Virus record (IMG/VR): IMGVR_UViG_3300017769_000124
Span: 1-24,077 of that record
Length of the DNA stretch: 24,077 nt
Source of the DNA: a virus
Reading direction: 5' to 3' (one strand)
Position numbers and translations under genes: made by a program. Positions within the stretch are counted from its first letter, which is position 1. The number at the start of each line of letters is the position of its first letter. Below are positions 15,184 to 21,929 of this stretch, piece after piece. The notes beneath the pieces were generated by a model that saw only the letters and a program-made list of their open reading frames with translations, made no database searches and was not told the origin of the DNA.

Positions 15184-17469
15184 TTATGCTCCCTTATAAA
15201 GAATATCTTTCGGACTGCTAGTTGCTCCGGCAGAGGGCACTGGTAGGTAAGATACACTACCCTCTCCTTGATTATACATCTGTTGAGATCCATTACCTGG
15301 TTGAGACATCACTACTGTTTGTTGACTAAGAGCATCATACGGAGCATAATCGCGAATTGCTTTTAAGATACCTTCATAACTATTTGCTTCGTTGATTGCA
15401 AGCAACATCTGCTTAGCAGGTCCAGCACTATCTGGGTCAATAACTATCTCTCCTTTATGTAGGAGCGCATAGAGATCTTTTGGAACCACACCACCTCTCT
15501 TATATGCAATATGAACGTGGTCTGCATGTCCTCTGGGATCGTTAGATTCATGGACAAACTCAGCACGTTTAGGATTATTATTCTTTTTCTCCCACTCTTG
15601 GATAGCCGCAATGATCTTTGTCTGATCATCTACACCTGCTCCTATCTTTCTCTTAAACAGATTTGGACCATATCCTCCAATGTCGATTGCTCTTCCACCT
15701 TGAGATTCATAATGCAGAGAGTTGGCTCTGTGACCAGACTCTCTAGGCCAAGGTGGGTGCTCTGGGTGTTGGTGCACACCTGATCCAAAACCACCAACTC
15801 CTTTTGCATCTAGGAATCTACCAAGTTCTCCTGCAAGTTTAGATCCTTCACTTTGATTTCTAATATCTGCACCAGAACTACTTGTATCAGTGTTCGCAGT
15901 AATGGAACTAGTGGAAGAATCTCCAGATCTCATTGATGCGGACTGCACATTTCTGTATTGACTCAGTAATCGTTTTAACTTGCCTGCATATCTTGGGTCA
16001 GTTGCATATCCTTCTCTTCTTAGCAGTTCCGCTGCTTCATCAGCACTACCAGCACGGTTGATACCACTATATCCTCTATAATCTTTATACCATTGTGTCA
16101 CCAAATGATTGACAGCATCTTGTGGTGTGGCAAAGTTTTTAAATTTACCTGCAGTGTTGATTGTAACTCCACCATAAACTTCTTGTGTTGCTGAAGTTGT
16201 TCCTGCCTCACTTGCTGTTGCTTTAATACCAAAGAAGTTGTTTGGTGCAGACAGTGCTGTGCCCCAGTTCGATTCTAGCGCAAACTGTGCTGCCACAAGT
16301 TCTGGGTATTTTGCTCCTGCCTTCTTCGCCATTGCAATTATTGCTGCCCACTTCTCTTCTTTTGTCCCTTTGAGATTACCGGAAACTTTACTACCAGCAA
16401 CAGGAGTTACTGAACTACCAGATACTCCTGGTCTTTGATCTTGTGTTTCATCTCCCGCTATAGGTTTCTTTCCAGAGAAGAATGCATCATACAACAATGC
16501 ACCACCGTAGTCACCAGCAACTGATCCTAAAAATCCACCAATTGCTGTTCCTACAATAGGAACAACAGATCCAGCAATTGCACCGAGAGCACCAAAGATT
16601 GCAGATCCAACTGCTCTTAGTGCCGCTTTACCTATGGGTTCTTTGAAAACAAAGTAACTGATTAAGAAATTAATTAAAGGACCAATGATTGGAATCTTTT
16701 TGAAGATAGGAGATGCTAATTTGAGACCTTTGAGAACTACTCTCGCTGCTCCTTTACCAACAAGTTTTGATATCCCTTTTACTGCTGCCGCTGCTACTGG
16801 TCTTGCAACTTTTTTGATAAGTGCTTTCTGTGCGTTTGCAGCTGCCTCACCAAAACCAGCGAATGCCATCCCTGTGATAAGAGTGTAGTTGGCAACCTTT
16901 TTAAATGAAGCAGCGAAGTCCTCTAATTGCTTTACTCCTTCATCTCCAAATAAATCACCGACGTTTTTCTTAAGACCATCATACATGCCATATCCAAAGT
17001 CAAGGAAGGTGACAAGACCATCAAAAATTTTACCACCAAAATCAATAATAAAATCACCTGCTGCAGCAGCACCATCTAAGAAAGATCCAATCTTTGGATC
17101 ATTAGCAGAGTCAACCAGTCTGGTTACAAAAAATCCTAATATTATTTTTCCAATAAAGTTCTTAACCTTATCTAAAAAACTAACCCCAGGAGTTTTAGTT
17201 GACTTTTTCTTTGCTTCTTTTTGAGTTGGTTGTTTCTCTAAATTAGTTTCCTTTGCACCTCTCTGTTCTCTCTCTTTAAGTTTTGCTTTTACAGATTGAC
17301 TTTTTTTCTCTCTGTCTACTCTATCTTTGAACAGGGTATCAAGGGTTATAACTTTCTTTTTAGTATTTAAAAAACCACTAGCAAGAGGTGATGACATACC
17401 ACCCGTGGTTGGTTTAGAAACTTTTGCGAGGGAACCTCCCTTGGATACTGGTGGTAATAATTTTGCCAT
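15184..17469 (-). CDS. Tape-measure-like protein with GH73-like and M15-like cell wall hydrolase domains (761 aa)
   Basis: A basic N-terminus with many Lys/Glu (1-95) precedes FIGKIILGFFVTRLVD (105-120) and long hydrophobic, Gly/Ala-rich segments to about 330 (for example IPIIGPLINFLISYFVF). Residues about 372-505 match FlgJ-type glucosaminidase (GH73): AAQFALESNWG with likely catalytic E399, NNFFGIKA, YKDYRGYSG and YATDPRYAGKL. Residues about 560-656 match an M15/VanY-type zinc peptidase: SLHYESQGGRAIDIG (H586, D596) and HADHVHIAY (H648, H651, H653). Residues 659-677 carry the tape-measure style GGVVPKDLYALLHKGEIVID. Inference: a tail-interior protein that degrades peptidoglycan during DNA entry, replacing the lysozyme domain missing from gp5. 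It starts 1 nt after the stop of the 593 aa gene, so it is coupled to it. Confidence 0.75.
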   Translation of the reverse strand: MAKLLPPVSKGGSLAKVSKPTTGGMSSPLASGFLNTKKKVITLDTLFKDRVDREKKSQSVKAKLKEREQRGAKETNLEKQPTQKEAKKKSTKTPGVSFLDKVKNFIGKIILGFFVTRLVDSANDPKIGSFLDGAAAAGDFIIDFGGKIFDGLVTFLDFGYGMYDGLKKNVGDLFGDEGVKQLEDFAASFKKVANYTLITGMAFAGFGEAAANAQKALIKKVARPVAAAAVKGISKLVGKGAARVVLKGLKLASPIFKKIPIIGPLINFLISYFVFKEPIGKAALRAVGSAIFGALGAIAGSVVPIVGTAIGGFLGSVAGDYGGALLYDAFFSGKKPIAGDETQDQRPGVSGSSVTPVAGSKVSGNLKGTKEEKWAAIIAMAKKAGAKYPELVAAQFALESNWGTALSAPNNFFGIKATASEAGTTSATQEVYGGVTINTAGKFKNFATPQDAVNHLVTQWYKDYRGYSGINRAGSADEAAELLRREGYATDPRYAGKLKRLLSQYRNVQSASMRSGDSSTSSITANTDTSSSGADIRNQSEGSKLAGELGRFLDAKGVGGFGSGVHQHPEHPPWPRESGHRANSLHYESQGGRAIDIGGYGPNLFKRKIGAGVDDQTKIIAAIQEWEKKNNNPKRAEFVHESNDPRGHADHVHIAYKRGGVVPKDLYALLHKGEIVIDPDSAGPAKQMLLAINEANSYEGILKAIRDYAPYDALSQQTVVMSQPGNGSQQMYNQGEGSVSYLPVPSAGATSSPKDILYKGA

Positions 17470-17470
17470 A

Positions 17471-19252
17471 TTATCCTATACCCAGTGTCTGCATTTTATT
17501 ACCAGACCCACTAGTGGATGCACTGAAAGATGGTATTTGAGATTCAGTTGGTGCTACCTGTGCACTCTGTCCATTAGCACCACCAGACCCTAACGGTAAG
17601 AATTCAACCTGTGGTTTTGGTTTTGTTGGTGGTCCAATCGGTGTCCTTTGAATTTGATCCTGAGATACACTCATGTTTTTCTTAGATCTCTGCTGACCAG
17701 GACTCATCATAACTCTATTATCTTGGTAGAGATCACCCTCATCAAACAAGATATTTTGAGGATCAATTTCTTTTTTCTTAAAGGCACCAAACATACCACC
17801 AAGAACAGCACCTATACTTCCAACTTTTGATTGTTCAGTTAAAGCATTGATGCCACCACCACCGCCACTCAGTCCAAGAATAGGATCCATTGCTAAAATT
17901 GGACCCATCATATTTGGCATCTTCGGTGCTTTAACCGTGTGTGTTAATTTTTTCTGTTCTTTAGATCTTTTTTGAAGTTGTGACTTATTGACATTATTCA
18001 CTGTACTATAAGGCATCATTCCACCACCCTTAGCATAGGTTGTGAAGGACTGATTAATTACAGGTACGTTTGTTCCTCCACCCACAGAGTTCATGGACTC
18101 AAGTGCTGATGTTCCATATCTTTGAACTGCACCTCTGCTCATCACAAACTCACCTGGAGACAGCATCGCAGGAACAGTGTCACTGTTTGGACCGCCACCA
18201 CCAACGAATCCACCTTTATTGAAACCGCCACCCATGCCACGTTGAAGAATTGATTCTTGCATCAACTGCGATGCACCAGGCGTCTGACCTTCCTCTCTTG
18301 TCTCCGTTGGTGTTACAACAGAATCATCGTCTTCGGCATCTAACTCTGATCTTCTCTTTTCATTCTGCTGTGAAGCCACGAATGCGCCACCAGCAGCAAG
18401 TGCACCTAGACCCAGTGCTGCACCCAAAGGAGTCATAAAGAACTTTGCAAATCTTGGAATTAATTTAACAAGTCCTACTGTTAGTTTGACAACAGTTCCT
18501 ATCAGACCTCTGACAATGCCACCAAAACTAGTCCCAAATAAAAGAACCGCAGCAGTAAGAGCAGGCCAGAAGTCCTCAATAAATCTGAATATTGTTTTTA
18601 TTTTACCTTGATTTTCATCATCAGCAAACCAATCAATGATCTTCATTAAGACATTGCCGAGTATTATTTTTTTAATAAAATCAAATACCCTATCAAAAAT
18701 ACCCTTAACTGGTTTTAATATCTTCTCTGCAGATTTCTTTAATACAGTAAATCCTTTTTCTAATTTATTCTCTGCCTTACTTCTCTTATCTCTTTCTGCG
18801 GATACTCTTTCTTTCTCTAATGATTTCCCTTCTAACTTTTGCTCCTCTCTAATCGTAGCGATGAGGTCATCAAGTTTCTGGTTAATCTCCTCTACAATTT
18901 TCTCAGTGCTTTCACCCACAGGTGATTGTATAAACTTCTGCATTGCACCACCAGGTGCCTTTACAATAGCACCCGAACGAGGTAATCCTCTACTACCAGT
19001 TGGTGCTACCGTTGCAGATTTTTTCTTTGCTAATACTTTATTGATGAACTTCTCAAACCCTATCTTATCGTTTCTCTTTTTAAATCCTTCCTTTCTTTCT
19101 TCTGGTGTAAGTTGCTCTCCACCAATGGATCCTTGTGCAGCAAGTTCCTCTTTATATTTCTCGTATCTATCCTCACCAAGAAATTTTGCAGGGACGATCT
19201 TTCCACCCTTACCTTCTTCTCTTATGGATTTAAGGAGATCATCAAGATCCAT
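17471..19252 (-). CDS. Tail tape-measure-like protein (593 aa, gp29 counterpart)
   Basis: The ATG overlaps the gp51-like 3' end by 11 nt. A charged N-terminus leads to a probable coiled coil at about 117-182 (KIVEEINQKLDDLIATI, KERVSAERDKRSKAENKLEK). Then come RVFDFIKKIILGNVLMKIID (188-207) and hydrophobic helices at about 228-293 (ALTAAVLLFGTSFGGIVRGL, PLGAALGLGALAAGGAFVA). Residues 346-379 carry the motif GGFVGGGGPNSDTVPAMLSP followed by GEFVMSRGAVQRYG, a hallmark of phage tape-measure proteins. The length is almost that of T4 gp29 (590 aa). It should act as ruler inside the tail tube and as hub component. The C-terminal 200 residues are polar and disordered-looking. The FIxKIILG segment and the GG-V...GE-V motif recur in the following 761 aa protein, suggesting ancient duplication. 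Confidence 0.75.
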   Translation of the reverse strand: MDLDDLLKSIREEGKGGKIVPAKFLGEDRYEKYKEELAAQGSIGGEQLTPEERKEGFKKRNDKIGFEKFINKVLAKKKSATVAPTGSRGLPRSGAIVKAPGGAMQKFIQSPVGESTEKIVEEINQKLDDLIATIREEQKLEGKSLEKERVSAERDKRSKAENKLEKGFTVLKKSAEKILKPVKGIFDRVFDFIKKIILGNVLMKIIDWFADDENQGKIKTIFRFIEDFWPALTAAVLLFGTSFGGIVRGLIGTVVKLTVGLVKLIPRFAKFFMTPLGAALGLGALAAGGAFVASQQNEKRRSELDAEDDDSVVTPTETREEGQTPGASQLMQESILQRGMGGGFNKGGFVGGGGPNSDTVPAMLSPGEFVMSRGAVQRYGTSALESMNSVGGGTNVPVINQSFTTYAKGGGMMPYSTVNNVNKSQLQKRSKEQKKLTHTVKAPKMPNMMGPILAMDPILGLSGGGGGINALTEQSKVGSIGAVLGGMFGAFKKKEIDPQNILFDEGDLYQDNRVMMSPGQQRSKKNMSVSQDQIQRTPIGPPTKPKPQVEFLPLGSGGANGQSAQVAPTESQIPSFSASTSGSGNKMQTLGIG

Positions 19253-19412
19253 GTGACTGCTGCTGTTTTAGTTTTTCTTCTTCAAGGTGGTATTGCAATA
19301 ACCCGACATAGATATCTCGTTCCCAAGGCATCATATTTTCAATCTCGGTCAAAGAGTATTTATGATACTGCATCAAGGCAAAGTTGAGTTTGAAATAACT
19401 AATGAGATCCAT
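19242..19412 (-). CDS. gp51: gp51-like baseplate hub assembly protein (56 aa; possibly expressed as a gp26 frameshift extension)
   Basis: Frame stops at TGA 19242-19244; ATG at 19412 gives MDLISYFKLNFALMQYHKYS... and 56 residues. An in-frame ATG at 19421 gives 59 residues (MIHMDL...), 2 nt after the gp26 stop. Neither has a Shine-Dalgarno. I prefer 19412 because cyanophage gp51 proteins, as I remember them, start MDLI. The sequence contains YHKYSLTEIENMMPWERDIY and ends in a Glu/Lys/Gln-rich helix, the style of the small second component of tail assembly chaperones. T4 gp51 (249 aa) is a non-structural helper of hub assembly. This protein is far shorter, so the name rests on position after gp26 and pattern. 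The whole frame is in the -1 register relative to gp26, directly behind a slippery heptamer, so it may be made as a fusion. Confidence 0.65.
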   Translation of the reverse strand: MDLISYFKLNFALMQYHKYSLTEIENMMPWERDIYVGLLQYHLEEEKLKQQQSHGS

Positions 19413-19436
19413 GTGGATCATTGCTACGCGAAAAAA
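19401..19436 (-). promoter_or_regulatory. Candidate -1 programmed frameshift site (T TTT TTC, spacer, stem-loop)
   Basis: At the end of gp26 the zero-frame codons read GCG TCT TTT TTC GCG TAG. The heptamer T TTT TTC (19430-19436) fits X XXY YYZ. After a 7-nt spacer (19423-19429) lies a 22-nt imperfect stem-loop (19401-19422): arm AATGATCC, loop ACAT, arm GGATCTCATT with a 2-nt bulge. A -1 slip would bypass the TAG and continue through R-V-A-M into the gp51-like frame. That gives a product of about 300 residues. Confidence 0.65.
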
Positions 19437-20143
19437 GACGCTAATCCCTCTAAGACTACCTCACTTTCGACCTTAGTATTTGGATTCGTTACCTTGACTG
19501 TATGAGAAAGTTTTGGCATAGTTTCAAAGAACTTTTCTATGTCTTTGAACTGTGAGGAGTTCATTGATTCAAGGAACTCATTTACCTCTTTCTTAGTGCA
19601 ATCTGCAGCGACCCAAACATCATCCTCAGTATAGATTTTATCAATACAAGATGCGATCAATTCAAATGATTGATCCATGGCACTGTTATCAGCAAAATCA
19701 AAATTGTTTTTAATGAACTGATCAAGTGATGGATACTTCATTTCCATCATAATTTTTTTATCAATCTTAATCTGATTGATGTGCTCTTTACTTTTAATTA
19801 CTTCAATATCATCAAGGTTAATCTTCACAGAGACTTGTGTCTCCTCATCATCAGGGCACATAATGTTTACATCAATTTCTTCACCAACTGACTTACCCCT
19901 GATATTAAGGAACAAGTATTCAATATCAAAAGTAGGAAGTTGCTCTACCTTGACACCTCTTGTTGTGATACAGTTTTTGATGACTGTTTTAATTGCATTA
20001 GTGATTTGTTTTGTATCCTCACTTTCTAATGCAATCACCAAAACCTTTTCTTCTTTTACAAGGAAGGGTCTATAAGTAATCGTTTGTCCTGTGGATGGCA
20101 ACTCAAGTTCATATGTGGGAGTCGCAATTTTTGGTAAAGGCAT
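19424..20143 (-). CDS. gp26: Baseplate hub protein gp26-like (239 aa)
   Basis: 239 residues, slightly longer than T4 gp26 (208 aa). The start MPLPKIATPTYELELPSTG leads to TITYRPFLVKEEKVLVIALE, a pattern I associate with the T4 gp26 family of baseplate hub proteins. It continues with ITNAIKTVIKNC, FDIEYLFLNIRGKSVGEEID and a helical C-terminal half. The ending, VESEVVLEGLASFFA, is read through a run of six T. CPDDEE is a short acidic turn rather than a metal site. The family acts in hub assembly. Related proteins stand immediately before tape-measure genes in other myophages, where the position belongs to tail assembly chaperones. A CATAAATA late-type box lies 28 nt upstream and no strong Shine-Dalgarno is seen. 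The next, gp51-like gene follows in the -1 frame. Confidence 0.82.
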   Translation of the reverse strand: MPLPKIATPTYELELPSTGQTITYRPFLVKEEKVLVIALESEDTKQITNAIKTVIKNCITTRGVKVEQLPTFDIEYLFLNIRGKSVGEEIDVNIMCPDDEETQVSVKINLDDIEVIKSKEHINQIKIDKKIMMEMKYPSLDQFIKNNFDFADNSAMDQSFELIASCIDKIYTEDDVWVAADCTKKEVNEFLESMNSSQFKDIEKFFETMPKLSHTVKVTNPNTKVESEVVLEGLASFFA

Positions 20144-20170
20144 AATATCTTATAAAGATTTCAGTATGAT

Positions 20171-20178
20171 TATTTATG
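20171..20178 (-). promoter_or_regulatory. T4-type late promoter (CATAAATA) upstream of gp26
   Basis: On the minus strand CATAAATA fits NATAAATA exactly and lies 27 nt before the gp26 ATG, in the 41-nt gap after the gp54-like stop. No other recognisable promoter is present in that gap. Late promoters are read by sigma gp55 with the sliding clamp in T4-like phages. Confidence 0.6.
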
Positions 20179-20184
20179 GGGTAA

Positions 20185-21087
20185 TCAGAAAACTCTTGAT
20201 TCCGATGCGAATTGCCCACCAAGGGAAATAGGTGCTGCTGTGACACCTCTTGCCCGTGCTTCGGCACTAATAGCATTACTAGTTGCATTAAATTGTGCTG
20301 CTGCTGCATTAATAGCTTGACCGTTACCAGTCAGTATCTGTGGAGGGAAAGATGTATCTGTTGCTCTGCTAGAATCACTTTGACCACCAGGAATGGACCC
20401 AGCAGTCACAGGTGGATTAGAACCATCAACGACATATCTGACGTATGACATTGAGACAATGCACTTCAAAAGATTAGACTGATCATATGATACAGGCATT
20501 GATGCTATAGAAAGAGGAAATGCTCTGATAAAAGTATATGTTAGTTGTCCTGCTGATTTTGGTTGTTGTCCAAGAAAACTTAGAAAATTATTACCAGATG
20601 TGCCGAAAGAACTTTTTTCAAACTTAGTAATTCTCATTCCACTATCAGACATGTACGTATCTGGGTATTCAAATCTATAGAAATAATCTTTATCTAGTGC
20701 TCCTGGTCTTCCTTCTACCCTCGCCGTGCTTTGTTGAGTAATATAATTTATCCACGTCTCAAAGAATCTAATTGGCATATAGTTTTCTGCATTGACATAG
20801 AATGTCAAGTCAATTCTATCATCATATATCTTCCTATGTGCGTGCTTCTCTGTCACACCAGTGCGATCATTATTTAATTCTAATGTTGCAAGTCTAGATC
20901 CAGGCAACACAGTTTCGCAACACATCAAATTTAATCTGTCCTGGTCGATTGGCACACCAGCACTATTGAAGTAAGCAAGGTTCAGAGGACCAGTGCTCGG
21001 CAAAGGAATCTGTACATAGTATAGAGAGGTGAGTGCAGGACTCAACAACTTGCTTTTAATTTGTCTAATACCTAGTGGTTGAGGCAT
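20185..21087 (-). CDS. gp54: Baseplate tail-tube initiator, gp54-like (300 aa)
   Basis: 300 residues (T4 gp54: 320). It has the tail-tube-like layout shared by gp19, gp48 and gp54: LYYVQIPLPS, then ETVLPGSRLATLELNNDRTG, IYDDRIDLTFYVNAENYMPI followed by RFFETWINYIT, DYFYRFEYPDTYM, and a late strand pair LTYTFIRAFPLSIASMPVSY and LLKCIVSMSYVRYVV. The C-terminal 80 residues are low-complexity Gly/Ser/Ala-rich, which is not part of the fold and may be disordered. In T4, gp54 and gp48 sit on the hub and start tube polymerisation; here gp48 is on the opposite strand across the divergent promoter. A gp19-like tube paralogue is the main alternative. The start is 41 nt from the gp4 start. No clear Shine-Dalgarno. 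Confidence 0.65.
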   Translation of the reverse strand: MPQPLGIRQIKSKLLSPALTSLYYVQIPLPSTGPLNLAYFNSAGVPIDQDRLNLMCCETVLPGSRLATLELNNDRTGVTEKHAHRKIYDDRIDLTFYVNAENYMPIRFFETWINYITQQSTARVEGRPGALDKDYFYRFEYPDTYMSDSGMRITKFEKSSFGTSGNNFLSFLGQQPKSAGQLTYTFIRAFPLSIASMPVSYDQSNLLKCIVSMSYVRYVVDGSNPPVTAGSIPGGQSDSSRATDTSFPPQILTGNGQAINAAAAQFNATSNAISAEARARGVTAAPISLGGQFASESRVF

Positions 21088-21128
21088 TTATAAATACTTT
21101 TTGACCTTATATATTATGTATAAGAGAA
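21088..21128. promoter_or_regulatory. Divergent control region between gp54-like and gp4
   Basis: Only 41 nt separate the two divergent ATGs. The plus strand carries a perfect TATAAATA. The minus strand offers only an imperfect candidate in CATAATATATAAGG, about 14-25 nt before the gp54-like start. Both structural operons therefore appear to be launched from this short AT-rich segment. Confidence 0.55.
21089..21096 (+). promoter_or_regulatory. T4-type late promoter (TATAAATA) for gp4-gp48-gp53
   Basis: An exact match to the T4 late consensus, 32 nt before the gp4 ATG. It is the best late promoter in the window and is expected to drive the rightward head-completion and baseplate genes. Confidence 0.75.
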
Positions 21129-21572
21129 ATGGGAGAAAGTATCAAAAGCAGATATAAACCATCATATCCTGAGAAGTATCAAGGCAATCCAAACAATATC
21201 ATTTGTAGAAGTAGTTGGGAGAGACGTTTTTGTAAATGGTGTGACTTAAATAAAAGTATTGTATCATGGGCATCTGAAGAGTTCAGTATCCCCTATGTGT
21301 CACCAGTTGATAATCGTGTCCATAGATATTACCCAGATTACTTGATTAAAGTCAAGGAGTCAACTGGTAAGGTTAAGACATATGTAATTGAGGTCAAACC
21401 AAAGAAGCAAACTGCACCACCAAAGAAACGAAAGAGGCAAACCAAATCATACATCTATGAGTGTCAGATGTATGCAGTCAATCAAGCAAAGTGGAAAGCA
21501 GCAAAAGAGTTCTGTGCTGATAATCGTGTTGAGTTCAAAATCATAACCGAGAATGAACTAGGAATTAAATGA
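21129..21572 (+). CDS. gp4: Head completion protein gp4, nuclease-like (147 aa)
   Basis: 147 residues, against about 150 for T4 gp4. The motifs are those of a PD-(D/E)XK endonuclease fold: CRSSWERRFCKWCD (E31), ASEEFSIPYVSP (E50/E51), VHRYYPDYLIKV (D70) and VIEVKPKK (E88, K90), followed by a basic stretch (PPKKRKRQTKSY) that could contact DNA. T4 gp4 is needed to finish the DNA-filled head before tail joining; the family is similar to TnsA/VSR-type nucleases. The start has no strong Shine-Dalgarno (AAGAGAA close to the ATG). The TGA stop overlaps the next ATG by 4 nt. It follows the perfect late promoter. Confidence 0.88.
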   Translation: MGESIKSRYKPSYPEKYQGNPNNIICRSSWERRFCKWCDLNKSIVSWASEEFSIPYVSPVDNRVHRYYPDYLIKVKESTGKVKTYVIEVKPKKQTAPPKKRKRQTKSYIYECQMYAVNQAKWKAAKEFCADNRVEFKIITENELGIK

Positions 21573-21913
21573 ACCGTTTAGAAGGAAATCAAATTAATAA
21601 TGCGACTAATGACCAAGAGGAAATGATGGAAGAAATCATGGAAACTTTAAAGGATACGGTCACTCCTATTCCAGATGTTGGTATGTATTGTACCTTTGTA
21701 TATAATGCAAAAACTCCAGGAATTACATATGATCAGCATCCTTTAGTTGCAGTCACTGATATTTTTCCATGGGGATTTCGTGCCATTAATTACCACTGGG
21801 GAGAGTCTAGGGCATATACTTGGGCAGAACTTGTCGGACAAGTTTACATTGTGCAACGAAATGAACTAGATGATCTACTTGCAATACCATATGCAAAGTT
21901 CATAACTAAATAA
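21569..21913 (+). CDS. Conserved-looking small protein of unknown function (114 aa)
   Basis: Overlaps the gp4 stop by 4 nt (ATGA), so translation is probably coupled. An acidic, Asn/Glu/Met-rich N-terminus (MNRLEGNQINNATNDQEEMM) is followed by a compact beta-domain: GMYCTFVYNAKTPGITYDQH, PLVAVTDIFPWGFRAINYHW and RAYTWAELVGQVYIV. The run Y-x-A-K-T-P-G...YD-x-x-PL-V followed by GF-x-x-INYHW looks like a small SH3-like barrel. I recall similar Y-D-x-x-P-L patterns in small T4-like phage proteins but cannot name the family. Its place between gp4 and gp48 suggests a late role in virion assembly. Confidence 0.8.
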   Translation: MNRLEGNQINNATNDQEEMMEEIMETLKDTVTPIPDVGMYCTFVYNAKTPGITYDQHPLVAVTDIFPWGFRAINYHWGESRAYTWAELVGQVYIVQRNELDDLLAIPYAKFITK

Positions 21914-21916
21914 ATA
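21909..21916 (+). promoter_or_regulatory. Possible late promoter (AATAAATA) upstream of gp48
   Basis: AATAAATA overlaps the stop of the 114 aa gene and lies 13 nt before the gp48 ATG. It matches NATAAATA, but the leader it would give is very short and no Shine-Dalgarno follows. It may be fortuitous. Confidence 0.3.
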
Positions 21917-21929
21917 AAAACCATCTCTA

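Noticed and set aside
18636-19256. 206-codon plus-strand frame opposite the tape-measure-like gene
   Set aside because: Antisense to the coiled-coil and hydrophobic part of a strongly supported gene; Phe/Ser/Leu-rich composition is the complement of Lys/Glu codons.
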